From: Planctomycetota bacterium
GTDB lineage: Bacteria > Planctomycetota > PLA2 > JAEUHO01
Direction of reading: 5' to 3'
Length of the DNA stretch: 64,000 nt
Assembly: GCA_020631815.1 (NCBI GenBank)
Contig: JACKGW010000010.1
Span: 1 to 64,000, forward strand
In this document: positions 15,115-24,641 of the stretch, one piece after another
How positions within the stretch are numbered: the first letter of the stretch is position 1
Layout: each line of letters starts with the position of its first letter
Position numbers and translations under genes: made by a program
The notes under the pieces: generated by a model
Seen by the model: the letters and a program-made list of their open reading frames with translations, nothing else
What the model was told of the DNA's origin: nothing
The model's database searches: none

Positions 15115-17951
15115 GCCGGAGATCCTACCGACCCGGCCGCTCGCTCGTCGCGCCCGAAGAACCCGAGCAGCGCCGCGACGACGGCCAGCAGGATGATGTC
15201 GGCGGCCGCGTAGGCGTACACGGTGTACGCGTGGCTCATCCACCACGTGTTGCGCCACCACGCCCAGAGCGCCGCCGCCACGAGCGCCGCCCGGGCCGCA
15301 CCGGCCACGGCCACGTCGACGATCAGCTGCCGTCCCACCGCCGGGCCTGCGCCCGGGCGTGCCTCGAGCCCGCGGCGGACCGCGGCGAGGAAGAGCACCC
15401 AGGGCAGCGCCATGCGCAGGGCCAGCTGGATGCCGGCGGCGACGATTTGCCACGTGACGCCGGTGGCGGCCAGGCTCGTGCCGGCGGGGCCCGCCTTGCC
15501 CAGGCCCGCGAAGGCCTGGCCGACATCGAGCGTGCTGAAGCTCTCCTCGAAGCCCATCGCGTGGAACACGGCCGTGCGCAGCACGACGAGCCCCAGCGCG
15601 GCCCACGCCACGCGCACGCGCGTCATGCCGATCCCCAAGCGCGAGGCGCCCATCGCGCCGATGGCCACGACCACGAACGCGGCGTTCTCCGCATCCATGA
15701 CGGAGAGGCGTCGCGACAGGGCGATCGCGGCCAGCATCGTGGCGAGCAAGCGACCGTCGGGGCCGACGCGCGGCGCAAGGGCGGCGAGGAGCGCGGCGAG
15801 GCCAACCGCGTTCGTGCCCAGGCTCACCACGCGCGCCATGCTGACGCCCAGCTGCGCTTCCAAGACGTCCGAGCCCACGAGGCGGTGCACGTACGCACCC
15901 ACCAGCGCCAGCAGGGCAAGGCCGAGCGCGATGCCGCCGCCGTCGCGCCACGCGCGTCGTGGCGCCAGCAGCACGACCGGGATCACGAGCAGCGCCCCCG
16001 CAAGAAGGGCGCGTGAGTCGTGCGCGAACGTCGCCTTGACCCAGTTGCCGTCGATCCACCCTTCGACGCCGCGCAGCACCCCGAAGAGCAACAAGGCGAC
16101 GCCGCCGACCACGTAGAGGCCGGTACGGTCGTCACCCGCGCGATGCCTCGCGCGCAACCACAGGGCGACCACGAGCAGGCCCAGCAGCGCGTAGATCACG
16201 ACCGTGTGCACGACGTTGTCCACGAACGGTCGCAGCGTCACCAGGAAGCCCAGGGGACCACCGAGCAGCGCCACCGACGCGGTGGGATGGCGCTCCATGA
16301 ACGCGCGGACCCGACGCAGCCAACCGAGGGGACGTGCGAACGCGATCAGACCGGCGAGCGCGAAACCCCCCACGATCGCCAAGCGCGTCGTGGCCGGCCC
16401 CGGGTCTTCGCGCAACGTGAAGGCCTCTTGCAGCACGTAGCCGCACGCCGTCAGCACGGGCACGAAGGCCAGCGCGGCCAAGACACCCAGCACGAGCCGC
16501 GGGCCCGGGCGACCCGCCACCCGTGCGCCGACCAGGAGGCCCACGGCGGCCAAGCCCGCGGCCACGAAGCTGCGGCCGTTGCCACCGGGCAAGGGGAACG
16601 CGCCCAGGACGAACAACGTGAGGACGAGCAAGGCGCCGAGGATCCAGCCCTCGCGACGCCGCTCGCCGCGTGGGCCGGGCGGCGCCGCGGCGTGCTCCAC
16701 GCCGGCCACCACGACGGCCATGCCCAGGGCCAGCAGGAGCCACGCGAGCACGGCGAAGCCCGTCCGCCGCGGCTCGAGCAGCTCGTTGACGCGCGCGACG
16801 ATGCCCTCCCAGCCGCCGGCCTGCTCGCGCCAGCTCTTGGCCATGAGGTCGGCGCGCTCCTTCTCGATGACGTCGACGGCGTCGCCCGCCACGCCGCGGG
16901 CCACCGCCAAGCGCGCGTCGAGGTACGCCTGTCGTGCACCGTCCTCGACGTCGGGCGGGAGGTCGACGATCTCGAGTGCGGGCGGCGCGTCCGCCAGCGG
17001 CGGCAGCGGCAAGCCCAGGAGCGTCGCGATGGTGGGCGCCAGGGACGACTGGTCGATGTCCACGCGCGCGCCCGCGACCACGTTCGGCCCGACGAGGAGG
17101 TACGGCGCGCGTCGTGCGGCAGCCTCGCCGCCGCCGTGCGTGCCCATCGAGCTGACGCCGTGGTCGCTCGCGACGAGCACGGTGCCGTCGGGATGGCGGC
17201 TGCGGAACGCGCGCACCACCTGCGCCACCTGCCCGTCGACGTGGCTGCACGCGCCGGCGTAGGCCTCGCCCAAGGCACCGTGCTTGTGCCCCGCGTGGTC
17301 GATGCGCGTGAGGTGCAACGTGAGGACGTCGTCGCCGGCCTCGATGCGCTTCATCATGAAGGGCACCGCGGCCTCGTCCGTCTCCCCCTGGTCGACCGGG
17401 CCGCGGTCCGGCACCTGGAACACGGCACCGGCGGCTTCGTCGGGGTACCAACGCTTGGCGACCTGCCACGCGGCCGCGTCGCCGGCGTGCGCCGTGTTGG
17501 CGCCGCGCCGACGCAAGTACTCGATGACCGTGCCGCGCATCTCCGGTGCGTCGAAGTTGCGGAAGCCGGTGAGCAGGTCGGGACGCCGCCCCGAGAGGAT
17601 CGCGCGCACACACGCCGCGGTGAGCGTGGGCTCTCCCGTCAGGGCGATGCCGCTGGCCCCCTCGGTCGCGAGCGCCGCCATGCGGGGCATGGGGCCGCCC
17701 TCGGCGAGCCAGGACGTCCCTTCGCGGAGACCGTCCAAGATGACGATCAGGAGGGGCGAGGCCTCCTCGCTGCGCGCGCCGATCTCTGGCAGCTCGGACG
17801 GCGTGTCGCGGTTGAGCCACGCCTCCATGGCCATGCGGCCCACGGCCACGAGCGTCAGCAGGACCAGCAGGACCAGCAGCGCGGCCCGCACGGCCCCCGG
17901 GCGCGTGGCCGGGGCGTCAGGCGCCACGACCGGCCTACGCTCGTCCTCCAT
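15111..17951 (-). CDS. Multi-pass membrane phosphotransferase resembling eukaryotic GPI ethanolamine-phosphate transferases
   Basis: 946 residues. After one membrane helix (about 22-45) comes an alkaline-phosphatase-superfamily domain: metal ligand D73 in VILDGLREG, a nucleophile region GEPTLTAACVRAILSG (T109 or T111), metal ligands in RIDHAGHKHG (D218, H222) and SDHGVSSMGTHGGG (D263, H264, H272). These blocks match the PIG-O/PIG-G/PIG-N class far better than sulfatases or nucleotide pyrophosphatases. From about residue 400 there are 13 or more hydrophobic segments, again like the eukaryotic enzymes. The likely reaction is transfer of a phosphoethanolamine-type head group to an envelope glycan or lipid; the acceptor is unknown. 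Its stop overlaps the SLOG gene start. Confidence 0.85.
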   Translation of the reverse strand: MEDERRPVVAPDAPATRPGAVRAALLVLLVLLTLVAVGRMAMEAWLNRDTPSELPEIGARSEEASPLLIVILDGLREGTSWLAEGGPMPRMAALATEGASGIALTGEPTLTAACVRAILSGRRPDLLTGFRNFDAPEMRGTVIEYLRRRGANTAHAGDAAAWQVAKRWYPDEAAGAVFQVPDRGPVDQGETDEAAVPFMMKRIEAGDDVLTLHLTRIDHAGHKHGALGEAYAGACSHVDGQVAQVVRAFRSRHPDGTVLVASDHGVSSMGTHGGGEAAARRAPYLLVGPNVVAGARVDIDQSSLAPTIATLLGLPLPPLADAPPALEIVDLPPDVEDGARQAYLDARLAVARGVAGDAVDVIEKERADLMAKSWREQAGGWEGIVARVNELLEPRRTGFAVLAWLLLALGMAVVVAGVEHAAAPPGPRGERRREGWILGALLVLTLFVLGAFPLPGGNGRSFVAAGLAAVGLLVGARVAGRPGPRLVLGVLAALAFVPVLTACGYVLQEAFTLREDPGPATTRLAIVGGFALAGLIAFARPLGWLRRVRAFMERHPTASVALLGGPLGFLVTLRPFVDNVVHTVVIYALLGLLVVALWLRARHRAGDDRTGLYVVGGVALLLFGVLRGVEGWIDGNWVKATFAHDSRALLAGALLVIPVVLLAPRRAWRDGGGIALGLALLALVGAYVHRLVGSDVLEAQLGVSMARVVSLGTNAVGLAALLAALAPRVGPDGRLLATMLAAIALSRRLSVMDAENAAFVVVAIGAMGASRLGIGMTRVRVAWAALGLVVLRTAVFHAMGFEESFSTLDVGQAFAGLGKAGPAGTSLAATGVTWQIVAAGIQLALRMALPWVLFLAAVRRGLEARPGAGPAVGRQLIVDVAVAGAARAALVAAALWAWWRNTWWMSHAYTVYAYAAADIILLAVVAALLGFFGRDERAAGSVGSPA

Positions 17952-17960
17952 CGTCGACGG

Positions 17961-18692
17961 TCAGTCCACCTTGTCGGACGACGTGGCGCCCGAGCGCGCC
18001 TGGTCGATGTGCATGGCGTTGTAGGTCCACGCGAGCAGGCCCGTGGCGAACACGATCGCGAGCAGCCACGCCTTCCACCAGGTGGATCGCGTCACGCCCA
18101 AGATGCCCACGACCACCAAGAGGCCGCCGGCACCGAGCAGGGCGTGGCCACCGAGCCCGACCCCGCCGAACACGTCGCGATTGCTCTCCTCTGCGATGGC
18201 GCGTACGAGCAAGCCGAACCCCACGCCCACGAGGCCCGTCGGCAGCGACAACCCGAGCGCCAGCGCGCTGATCCCGCGGGCCGCCCCCATCAAGAACAGC
18301 AACACGAGCAGTACGCTCGCGCCGGCCAGCCCATAGAGCAGCTTGGCGATCGTGGCCAGCTGGTCGCGGCGCACGGGGGTCGTCGAGGGGTCCGTCGTGT
18401 CCTCCGACACCTTGAGCGACCACTTGGCCAGGTCGCTGCCGGCCAGCCCACCGCGTCGGGCGATGCCACCGACGAGGTCGACCAGGTCGCGCTGGTCCGC
18501 CGTCCCTCCCTCGCGGGCCTCGAGCTCGCGCGAGGCCTCCGCATGGAGCTGCGAGAGCGTGCTTCCGGTCAGCGTCCACCACGGCAGGAAGACGGCCACC
18601 GCCAGGGCGCCTGCGGCAATCAGGCCGACAACCGACGTGAAGCGGCCGCGGCGCGGCGGAGACTCGACGTGGGCGGGTTCGTGCGCGTCCAT
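17961..18692 (-). CDS. Hypothetical membrane protein, five predicted membrane helices
   Basis: 243 residues from the ATG at 18692; the frame stays open much further upstream, but that part lies under the plus-strand UvrA-like gene. One helix at about 19-37 (FTSVVGLIAAGALAVAVFLPWW) is followed by a soluble loop of about 75 residues with charged helices, then four helices in the C-terminal half. The N-terminal helix ending in LPWW is like DUF-type membrane proteins that carry a WWT motif at the membrane border. The function is unknown. It ends nine bases before the phosphotransferase gene starts and is probably cotranscribed with it. Confidence 0.72.
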   Translation of the reverse strand: MDAHEPAHVESPPRRGRFTSVVGLIAAGALAVAVFLPWWTLTGSTLSQLHAEASRELEAREGGTADQRDLVDLVGGIARRGGLAGSDLAKWSLKVSEDTTDPSTTPVRRDQLATIAKLLYGLAGASVLLVLLFLMGAARGISALALGLSLPTGLVGVGFGLLVRAIAEESNRDVFGGVGLGGHALLGAGGLLVVVGILGVTRSTWWKAWLLAIVFATGLLAWTYNAMHIDQARSGATSSDKVD

Positions 18693-18782
18693 CCCCGGAT
18701 CATCCCCGGCCCCGCCATGAACCGCCCCGAAAGCCCGCGCGCTGGGGCCGGGCAGGCGGGCGCGTGGCCGTAGGATGCGGCC

Positions 18783-21512
18783 GTGGACGGCCCCACGACC
18801 CGCCTCCGCGTGCGCGGCGCGCGCACGCACAACTTGCGCGACGTGGACGTCGACATCGTCCGGGGCGCGTGGACGGCCGTGGTCGGGGTCAGCGGCTCGG
18901 GCAAGTCGTCGCTGGTGTTCGACACGCTCGTCGCGGAGAGCCGCCGTCGCTACCTCGCCACCCTGAAGCATGCCGTTGCCGGCATGGACTTGGCACCGCG
19001 TCCGCCCGTCGATGCGGTCGAGGGGTTGCCCCCCGCGGTGGCGACGGGCTTCGGCACGAGCCGCCTCGGACGCCGCGCCACGCTCGGCACGGTGACCGAC
19101 GTGACGCGGGCCCTGCAGACGCTCGCCGCGCGCCTGGGCACCGTGCACTGCCCGACGTGCGACGCCCCGCTGCCCGTGACCACGAGCCCGGAGCTGGTCG
19201 ACGAGCTGCTCGCGCGACCCGCCGGCACGCGCCTGCTGCTCGTGGCGGAGACCGCGGCGCGAGGACCCGCGGCCGTCACGGCGGCACGCGATGCGGGCTA
19301 CGTGCGCGTGCGCCGTGCCGACGGCCGCGTCCAGCGCGTGGAGGAGGCGAGCGACGTCGAGGCCGACGAGGGCGTGGGCACCGTGGTCGACAGGCTGGTC
19401 GTTGCGGACGGCGCGCGGGAGCGCTTCGCCGCCAGCATCGACACGGCCTTTGCGTTGGGCGACGGGCGGCTGGGTGTGGTCGACGCCGATCGCGAACCGC
19501 AGGCGATGCAGCACGTCGCCTCGACGCCCTGGTGCCCCAACGGACACGGTCGCTTCGCGATGCCCACACCGGCCACGGTGTCGGCCGACCACCCCGACGG
19601 CGCCTGCCCGGGCTGTGCGGGGCGCGGCACTGTGCAGGTCCTGTCGGACGACCGCACGTGGGCGGATGGGCTGACGCTGTCGACGCTGGGCGGTGCGCTG
19701 GCGCGCGCGGCGGAGCGCGGGCAGGGCGAGGCCGTGCGGCGCGCCGTGCGGGCCTGGCGCACTGAGGCCCGGGCACGCGGGCGCGTACGCTTCGGCGACT
19801 TGCCCGCCAAGCGCCGCGACGCGCTGTGGTCGACGCGGCTGGGCACGCGACAGGCGACCGTGGGCGAGGCCCTGACCGGCCCGCGCGCGGCGCAGCGCTT
19901 CGGCCACGCGGAGACCTGTCCTGCGTGCCACGGCACGCGTCGGGCTCCCCTGGCGCGGGCGCTGCGCTGGCATGGCGTGGGGCTTGGCGAGCTGGAAGCC
20001 TGGCCCCTGGCGCAGCTGCGCACCTGGCTCGAGCAGGCCGCCTTGCCCGGCGCGCTTGGCGAGCTGTTGGAGCCGGTGCGCGACGACGCCGCCTCCCGCT
20101 TGGCGTTCCTCGAAGACGTGGGTCTCGGCTACCTCTCGCTCGGTCGTCCGGCCGAGACGCTGTCCGGCGGTGAGGTGCGTCGCGCCGAGCTCGCGGCCAC
20201 CTGTGCCGCGCGCATGAGCGGCTTGCTCTTGGCGCTGGACGAGCCCACGGCGGGGCTGCATCCGGACGAGCGCGAGCTCTTGGCGCGCCGACTGCGCACG
20301 GTCGTCGACGACGGCAACACGCTGCTGGCCGTGGACCACGACGAGCACCTGCTTGCCGCGGCCGATCGCGTGCTCGTCCTGGGACCGGGAGCCGGCGGGG
20401 AGGGTGGACGCGTTCTCTTCGAAGGACCGCTCGCCGAAGCGGAGAAGCACCCCGAGGCCGCGCCGCTGCTGCCGCGCGCACCGGCCTCGCTCATGCTCGC
20501 GCGCGGCCCGACGCCCGGTGCGCGTCAGCTCGTGGTGCGCGGCGCCCGCGCCCGCACGCTGCGGGATCTCGACGTCGCCTTTCCGCTGGGCCACGTGAGC
20601 GTCGTCGCCGGCGTCAGCGGTGCCGGCAAGAGCACGCTCGTGCTGGACGTCGTGGCGCCCGCCGTGCAACGCGCCATCACCGGAGGCGGGCTCGCAGACC
20701 TGCCGCTGGATGCGGTCGAGGGCGCGGCGACGCTGTCGAGCGTCATCGTGGGTGCGGGCCGTCCCGGGCGCCACCCGCGTGCGACCGCATCGACCGTCCT
20801 CGGCGTGGCCTCGCCGCTACGCTCCCTGTTCGCGCGCACGCTCGAAGCCAAGGCCCGCGGCTGGAGCGCGGCCTGGTTCGGCACGCACGCCCCCGGTGGG
20901 CGCTGCGAGACCTGTGCGGGCACGGGGTGGCGCACGCTCGCCCTGCCTGACGCACCGCCGGTGCGCGTGCCCTGCGACGTATGCGGTGGCAGGCGCTTCC
21001 GCGCCGAAGCCGAGCGCGCCCGCTGGCGCGGCCTGTCGCTGGCCGACGTGCTCGACCGCCCGCTCGCGGAGATGGCGGACGTGTTCCGCGACGTTCCGGC
21101 GCTCGGAGGACCTCTCGCGGCCGCGCGCGACGTGGGCCTGGGCTACGTGCGTCTCGGCGAGCCGCTGCACGCCGTGAGCTCGGGCGAGGCCCTGCGCCTG
21201 CGCCTGGCCGCGGCGCTCGGCCGCGCCGGGCTGGAGCCGACGCTCTTCGTGCTCGACGAGCCGTGCCTCGGCCTGCACCCCCTCGACGTGCGGCGTCTGC
21301 TGGGCGCCTTCGATCGTCTCGTCGAGCACGGCCACACGGTGATCACCGTCGAACACCACGTGGAAGTGATCGCCGCTGCGGCGCACGTGGTCGAGCTGGG
21401 GCCCGGTCCGGGCGACGCCGGCGGCCGCGTCGTGTTCGCGGGTCCACCCCGCGAGCTGGCGCACGCCGATACGTCGACGGGTCGGCTGCTCGCGCGCCAC
21501 GCCACGCGCTGA
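18783..21512 (+). CDS. Divergent UvrA-like excinuclease subunit A
   Basis: 909 residues, GTG start. The chain opens with the UvrA hallmark VRGARTHNLRDVDVDI and Walker A GVSGSGKSS (about 36-44). The first ATPase half has signature LSGGEVRRAEL (about 460) and Walker B LDEPTAGLHPDE. The second half has Walker A GVSGAGKST (about 610), the UvrA zinc finger CETCAGTGW...CDVCGGRRF (about 708-740), Walker B LDEPCLGLHP, but an altered signature VSSGEALRLRL. UvrA recognises DNA damage as a dimer. The many substitutions relative to housekeeping UvrA suggest a UvrA2-like paralogue, possibly involved in resistance or a specialised repair role. It converges on lpxB with only four bases between the stops. 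Confidence 0.85.
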   Translation: MDGPTTRLRVRGARTHNLRDVDVDIVRGAWTAVVGVSGSGKSSLVFDTLVAESRRRYLATLKHAVAGMDLAPRPPVDAVEGLPPAVATGFGTSRLGRRATLGTVTDVTRALQTLAARLGTVHCPTCDAPLPVTTSPELVDELLARPAGTRLLLVAETAARGPAAVTAARDAGYVRVRRADGRVQRVEEASDVEADEGVGTVVDRLVVADGARERFAASIDTAFALGDGRLGVVDADREPQAMQHVASTPWCPNGHGRFAMPTPATVSADHPDGACPGCAGRGTVQVLSDDRTWADGLTLSTLGGALARAAERGQGEAVRRAVRAWRTEARARGRVRFGDLPAKRRDALWSTRLGTRQATVGEALTGPRAAQRFGHAETCPACHGTRRAPLARALRWHGVGLGELEAWPLAQLRTWLEQAALPGALGELLEPVRDDAASRLAFLEDVGLGYLSLGRPAETLSGGEVRRAELAATCAARMSGLLLALDEPTAGLHPDERELLARRLRTVVDDGNTLLAVDHDEHLLAAADRVLVLGPGAGGEGGRVLFEGPLAEAEKHPEAAPLLPRAPASLMLARGPTPGARQLVVRGARARTLRDLDVAFPLGHVSVVAGVSGAGKSTLVLDVVAPAVQRAITGGGLADLPLDAVEGAATLSSVIVGAGRPGRHPRATASTVLGVASPLRSLFARTLEAKARGWSAAWFGTHAPGGRCETCAGTGWRTLALPDAPPVRVPCDVCGGRRFRAEAERARWRGLSLADVLDRPLAEMADVFRDVPALGGPLAAARDVGLGYVRLGEPLHAVSSGEALRLRLAAALGRAGLEPTLFVLDEPCLGLHPLDVRRLLGAFDRLVEHGHTVITVEHHVEVIAAAAHVVELGPGPGDAGGRVVFAGPPRELAHADTSTGRLLARHATR

Positions 21513-21516
21513 CGCG

Positions 21517-22860
21517 TCAGCTGCGCGTGCGCAAGTGCGGCTCCGCTTCGGCGAGCACGGCCCGCGCCGCCCGCTCCGCGACGTCGGACGTGACGAGGCG
21601 CGAGCGCACGGTCTCGAGGTCGGCCCGCGTGGCCGACCAGCGCGCCGGGTCGGCGAGCGGGGCGAGCAGGTCGTCCGCCGCCGACGCCGCCTCGCCGGTC
21701 CCCGCGAGCAGGCGCTCGGGCACGACGCGCCGGCCGGCGACGAGGTTGGGCAGCAGGATGTAGGGCGCCGTGATGCCGAGCCACGCCAGCGCGCGCTTGG
21801 CGCGCCCCACGCGGTACAGACCCGCGTGCGGAACGAGCGCGACGGCCAGCTCGGCCGTGGCCGTGCCGCTGCAGGCCAGTGCGCCGAGAAGCGGTAGCGC
21901 GCCGGCGTCTGCGTCGAGCGCGGGAGCGCCCTCGATCGTGCGCCAGCCTGCGTCCAGCGCCTCGCGATCTGCGGGGTCGGCCAAGCGCGGCACGAAGCGC
22001 GTGGGACCCCGCCGTGAAACCAGCTCACGAGCGAGCAGCGCGAGGAGCGGCGCCGTCGCGCCGATCTCCTGCCGACGGCTACCGGGCCAGATCTCGACCA
22101 CGGCCTCGCCCGCGGGCGGCTCCCTCAGCGTGCGCGGCGCGGGCGCGGGTGCTTCGAACAGCGGATGTCCGACGTGCCACGTCGGGATGCCGGCTCGCGC
22201 CAGCAGCGGCACCTCGAAGGGGAAGGTGGCCAGCAGGCGGTGCAGCGCGCGGCGCCAACGCACGACGCGCCACGGGCTGTGCGCCCAGACTTGCGGCGCC
22301 ACCAGGTGGATCGTGCGCACGCCCCGCTTCTTGGCGAAGCGCGCGAGCCGCACGTTGAGGCCCGGGAAGTCGACGGTCAGCAGGACGTCGGGCGGGGTCA
22401 CGCGCCAGCGGGCGAACGTGCGCGCGAGCAGCGACCACCACGTGCCGATCGAGGCGATCACCGCCGTCACGCCCATCACCGCGTCCTGCGTGAGGTCGCG
22501 CCGCAACGTGGCGCCTACGGCCTCCGTGGCCGGACCCGCGAGCGCCTCGATCTCGAGCTGCGGCGCAGCCCGTAGCAGCGCCGCGACGACGGGTGCCACC
22601 AGGCGATCGCCCGAGGCCTCCCCCGCGACGATCGCCAAGCGTCGGCCGGCGAAGCGCGCGGCATCGACCGCGGGCGGATCCACCGGCGCCGGAGGTGGGG
22701 TCGCCAGCGTGCGACGTCGCTGGGCGCGCAGCGCCGGCCCCAGGACCCAGCCGAACACCAGGAAGAGGATGACCGGGACGAGGTTGAGGAGCGTCAGGAC
22801 GAGGATGCCCGCGACCGCGAAGTGGTCGCGCCACCCCGCCCGCGGATCACTCGGCGGCAT
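21517..22860 (-). CDS. lpxB: Lipid-A-disaccharide synthase with N-terminal membrane anchor
   Basis: 447 residues. The LpxB core starts near residue 70 with LAIVAGEASGD (GEASGD at 80-85), followed by LLTVDFPGLNVRLA, HLVAPQVWAHSPWR and WHVGHPLFEAP, all diagnostic for LpxB. It joins UDP-diacylglucosamine and lipid X to give the lipid A disaccharide at the inner membrane. About 65 extra residues at the N-terminus include one strong membrane helix (about 15-38), which ordinary LpxB lacks, so the protein is about 60-70 residues longer than the usual 380. It overlaps the CPBP gene end by 14 bases and is probably cotranscribed. lpxD is divergent just beyond, so two lipid A genes sit within 3 kb. Confidence 0.93.
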   Translation of the reverse strand: MPPSDPRAGWRDHFAVAGILVLTLLNLVPVILFLVFGWVLGPALRAQRRRTLATPPPAPVDPPAVDAARFAGRRLAIVAGEASGDRLVAPVVAALLRAAPQLEIEALAGPATEAVGATLRRDLTQDAVMGVTAVIASIGTWWSLLARTFARWRVTPPDVLLTVDFPGLNVRLARFAKKRGVRTIHLVAPQVWAHSPWRVVRWRRALHRLLATFPFEVPLLARAGIPTWHVGHPLFEAPAPAPRTLREPPAGEAVVEIWPGSRRQEIGATAPLLALLARELVSRRGPTRFVPRLADPADREALDAGWRTIEGAPALDADAGALPLLGALACSGTATAELAVALVPHAGLYRVGRAKRALAWLGITAPYILLPNLVAGRRVVPERLLAGTGEAASAADDLLAPLADPARWSATRADLETVRSRLVTSDVAERAARAVLAEAEPHLRTRS

Positions 22861-23479
22861 GCAGGGCGTCCGTCCGCCGCATCGCCACCAGGCGTGCGTG
22901 ATGACGACCGAGCCAGGTCAGGTTGAGCGCGTTGACGGCAGCGTGCGCCAACATGGGCGGCAGCACGCTGCCGGTCCCGTCGCGCAGGAGGCCCAAGAGC
23001 AGCCCGGCCACCAGCGCGAACAGCGGGTAGCCCCACAGCTCCTTGCGCGGCAGCACGTGCACCAAGCCGAACAGACACGTGGTGGTCCAGAGCGGATGGT
23101 CGACCAGGCTCCAGAGCGCGCCGCGGAAGAGGAGCTCCTCGCCCACGGCGGAGGCCAGCGCGAGCACCAAGGCCTGCCGCCACGTCAGCGGGCCCAGCAG
23201 GTCGGCGAGCGCCGCCGCCGCACGCTCCATCCCGGCCCAGGCGTGCAGGGCGATGCGCGAGAGGCCCACGAGGGCGAAGCCGACGGCCAAGCCGCCGAAG
23301 GTCGGCGCCAAGCCCGGCAGCCCCTGCTCGCCGAAGAGGGTCTTGATGTGTCCGCTGAACAGGGCCAGCCCCAGCGCGAACAACGTCACGAGCGCGTAGA
23401 GGCCACCGCCCATGCGCACGACGTCGCGCGCGCGGGCCACGTCGGCGGGGTCGGGCGGGGTCGTGGGGACGTCGCTCAC
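22847..23479 (-). CDS. CPBP family intramembrane metalloprotease
   Basis: 210 residues from a GTG at 23479; a longer frame begins at 23602 but its extra residues are basic and not protein-like, and would overlap lpxD. The three CPBP (Rce1-like) motifs are visible: EELLFRG, FGLVHVL with its histidine, and LAHAAVNALN. Four or more membrane helices surround them. In bacteria the family includes protease-like proteins linked to bacteriocin immunity and lipid or peptide processing; no specific role can be given here. It shares its transcript with lpxB. Confidence 0.87.
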   Translation of the reverse strand: MSDVPTTPPDPADVARARDVVRMGGGLYALVTLFALGLALFSGHIKTLFGEQGLPGLAPTFGGLAVGFALVGLSRIALHAWAGMERAAAALADLLGPLTWRQALVLALASAVGEELLFRGALWSLVDHPLWTTTCLFGLVHVLPRKELWGYPLFALVAGLLLGLLRDGTGSVLPPMLAHAAVNALNLTWLGRHHARLVAMRRTDALHAAE

Positions 23480-23577
23480 GCACTCAGGGTAGCGGGCCGG
23501 GCGCCGCTCGGCTCCCCCGGAGCGCATCCCGTAGCATGGCGCGCCGCTGACCCGCCCGGGTCGGGGGAGGAGACGCG

Positions 23578-24633
23578 ATGACGCCGAGCCACCGCGAAGC
23601 AACGATCACGGCCCGGGACGTGGCCGAGCGCCTGGGCGCCGAGCTCCACGGCGACGGCGATCGCCCCATCGAGGGCGTCGGCTCCCTGGCGCACGCCGGC
23701 CCCCACGACCTCGCGTTCCTGGCCGACAGCAAGCGCGCCCGCGATGCCGAAGGCACGAAGGCCGGGGCCTTGTTGGTGCCGGCGGATGCCGAGCTCTCGA
23801 CCGATGCCGTCTTGCTCAAGGTCAAGAACCCGCGCGTGGCCTTCGCCCAGGCCGTGGCGTGGTTCCATCCGCAGGTCCGACCGGCCGCGGGCGTGCATCC
23901 GACGGCCGTCGTCGATCCGAGCGCCACGCTCGGAGCCGACGTGCACGTCGGCCCGTACGTCGTGGTGGGCGCGCGCTCGAAGGTCGGCGCCCGCGCCGTG
24001 CTGCATCCGCACGTCACCGTCTACGAGGACGTGGAGGTCGGCGCCGAGTCGGTCCTCCACGCGCAGTGCGTGGTCCGCGAGGGCACGCACCTCGGCGCGC
24101 GCTGCGTGATCCAGCCCGGTGCGGTCGTGGGATCGGACGGCTTCGGCTACGAGATCACGCCCGAGGGTACGTGGATGTACGTACCGCAGGTCGGACGGGC
24201 GCTCCTGGGTGACGACGTGGACCTCGGCGCCAACGCCTGCATCGACCGCGGCGCGATCGACGACACGGTCATCGGCGAGGGCACCAAGATCGACAACCTC
24301 GCGCAGGTCGCGCACAACTGCACCATCGGCGCGCACAGCATGCTCTGCGGCCAAGCCGGGCTCGCAGGCAGCGCCCACCTGGGCCACCACGTGGTGGTGG
24401 GCGGCCAGACGGGCGTCGCGGGTCATCTCACCATTGGCGATGGCGCGCAGGTCGCCGGCAGCAGCGGCGTCATGAACGACCTCGAAGGTGGCAAGCAATA
24501 CGGTGGCGCGCCGGCCCGCGAGTTCCGCGTCGCGGCGGCCATCCACGTCGGCATCCAGCGGCTGCCCGACATCATGAAGCAGCTGAAGACCATGGAGAAG
24601 CGGCTGCAGGCGCTGGAAGACGGCGCGGCCTGA
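23578..24633 (+). CDS. lpxD: UDP-3-O-acylglucosamine N-acyltransferase
   Basis: 351 residues, ATG preceded by GGGGGAGGAG. The N-terminal uridine-binding domain (about 1-110, with DLAFLADSKRA) is followed by the left-handed beta-helix of hexapeptide repeats (about 110-310) and a C-terminal helix. The catalytic histidine sits in LAQVAHNCTIG, and QYGGAPAREFR is typical for the end of LpxD. The enzyme adds the second acyl chain in lipid A synthesis. Length equals the usual LpxD. The gene is divergent from the CPBP/lpxB pair, leaving about 100 bases for two promoters. Confidence 0.96.
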   Translation: MTPSHREATITARDVAERLGAELHGDGDRPIEGVGSLAHAGPHDLAFLADSKRARDAEGTKAGALLVPADAELSTDAVLLKVKNPRVAFAQAVAWFHPQVRPAAGVHPTAVVDPSATLGADVHVGPYVVVGARSKVGARAVLHPHVTVYEDVEVGAESVLHAQCVVREGTHLGARCVIQPGAVVGSDGFGYEITPEGTWMYVPQVGRALLGDDVDLGANACIDRGAIDDTVIGEGTKIDNLAQVAHNCTIGAHSMLCGQAGLAGSAHLGHHVVVGGQTGVAGHLTIGDGAQVAGSSGVMNDLEGGKQYGGAPAREFRVAAAIHVGIQRLPDIMKQLKTMEKRLQALEDGAA

Positions 24634-24641
24634 CGCCCGCG

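Noticed and set aside
15111..17951. Phage or mobile element near the phosphotransferase
   Set aside because: No integrase, transposase, tRNA attachment site or change of base composition was seen.
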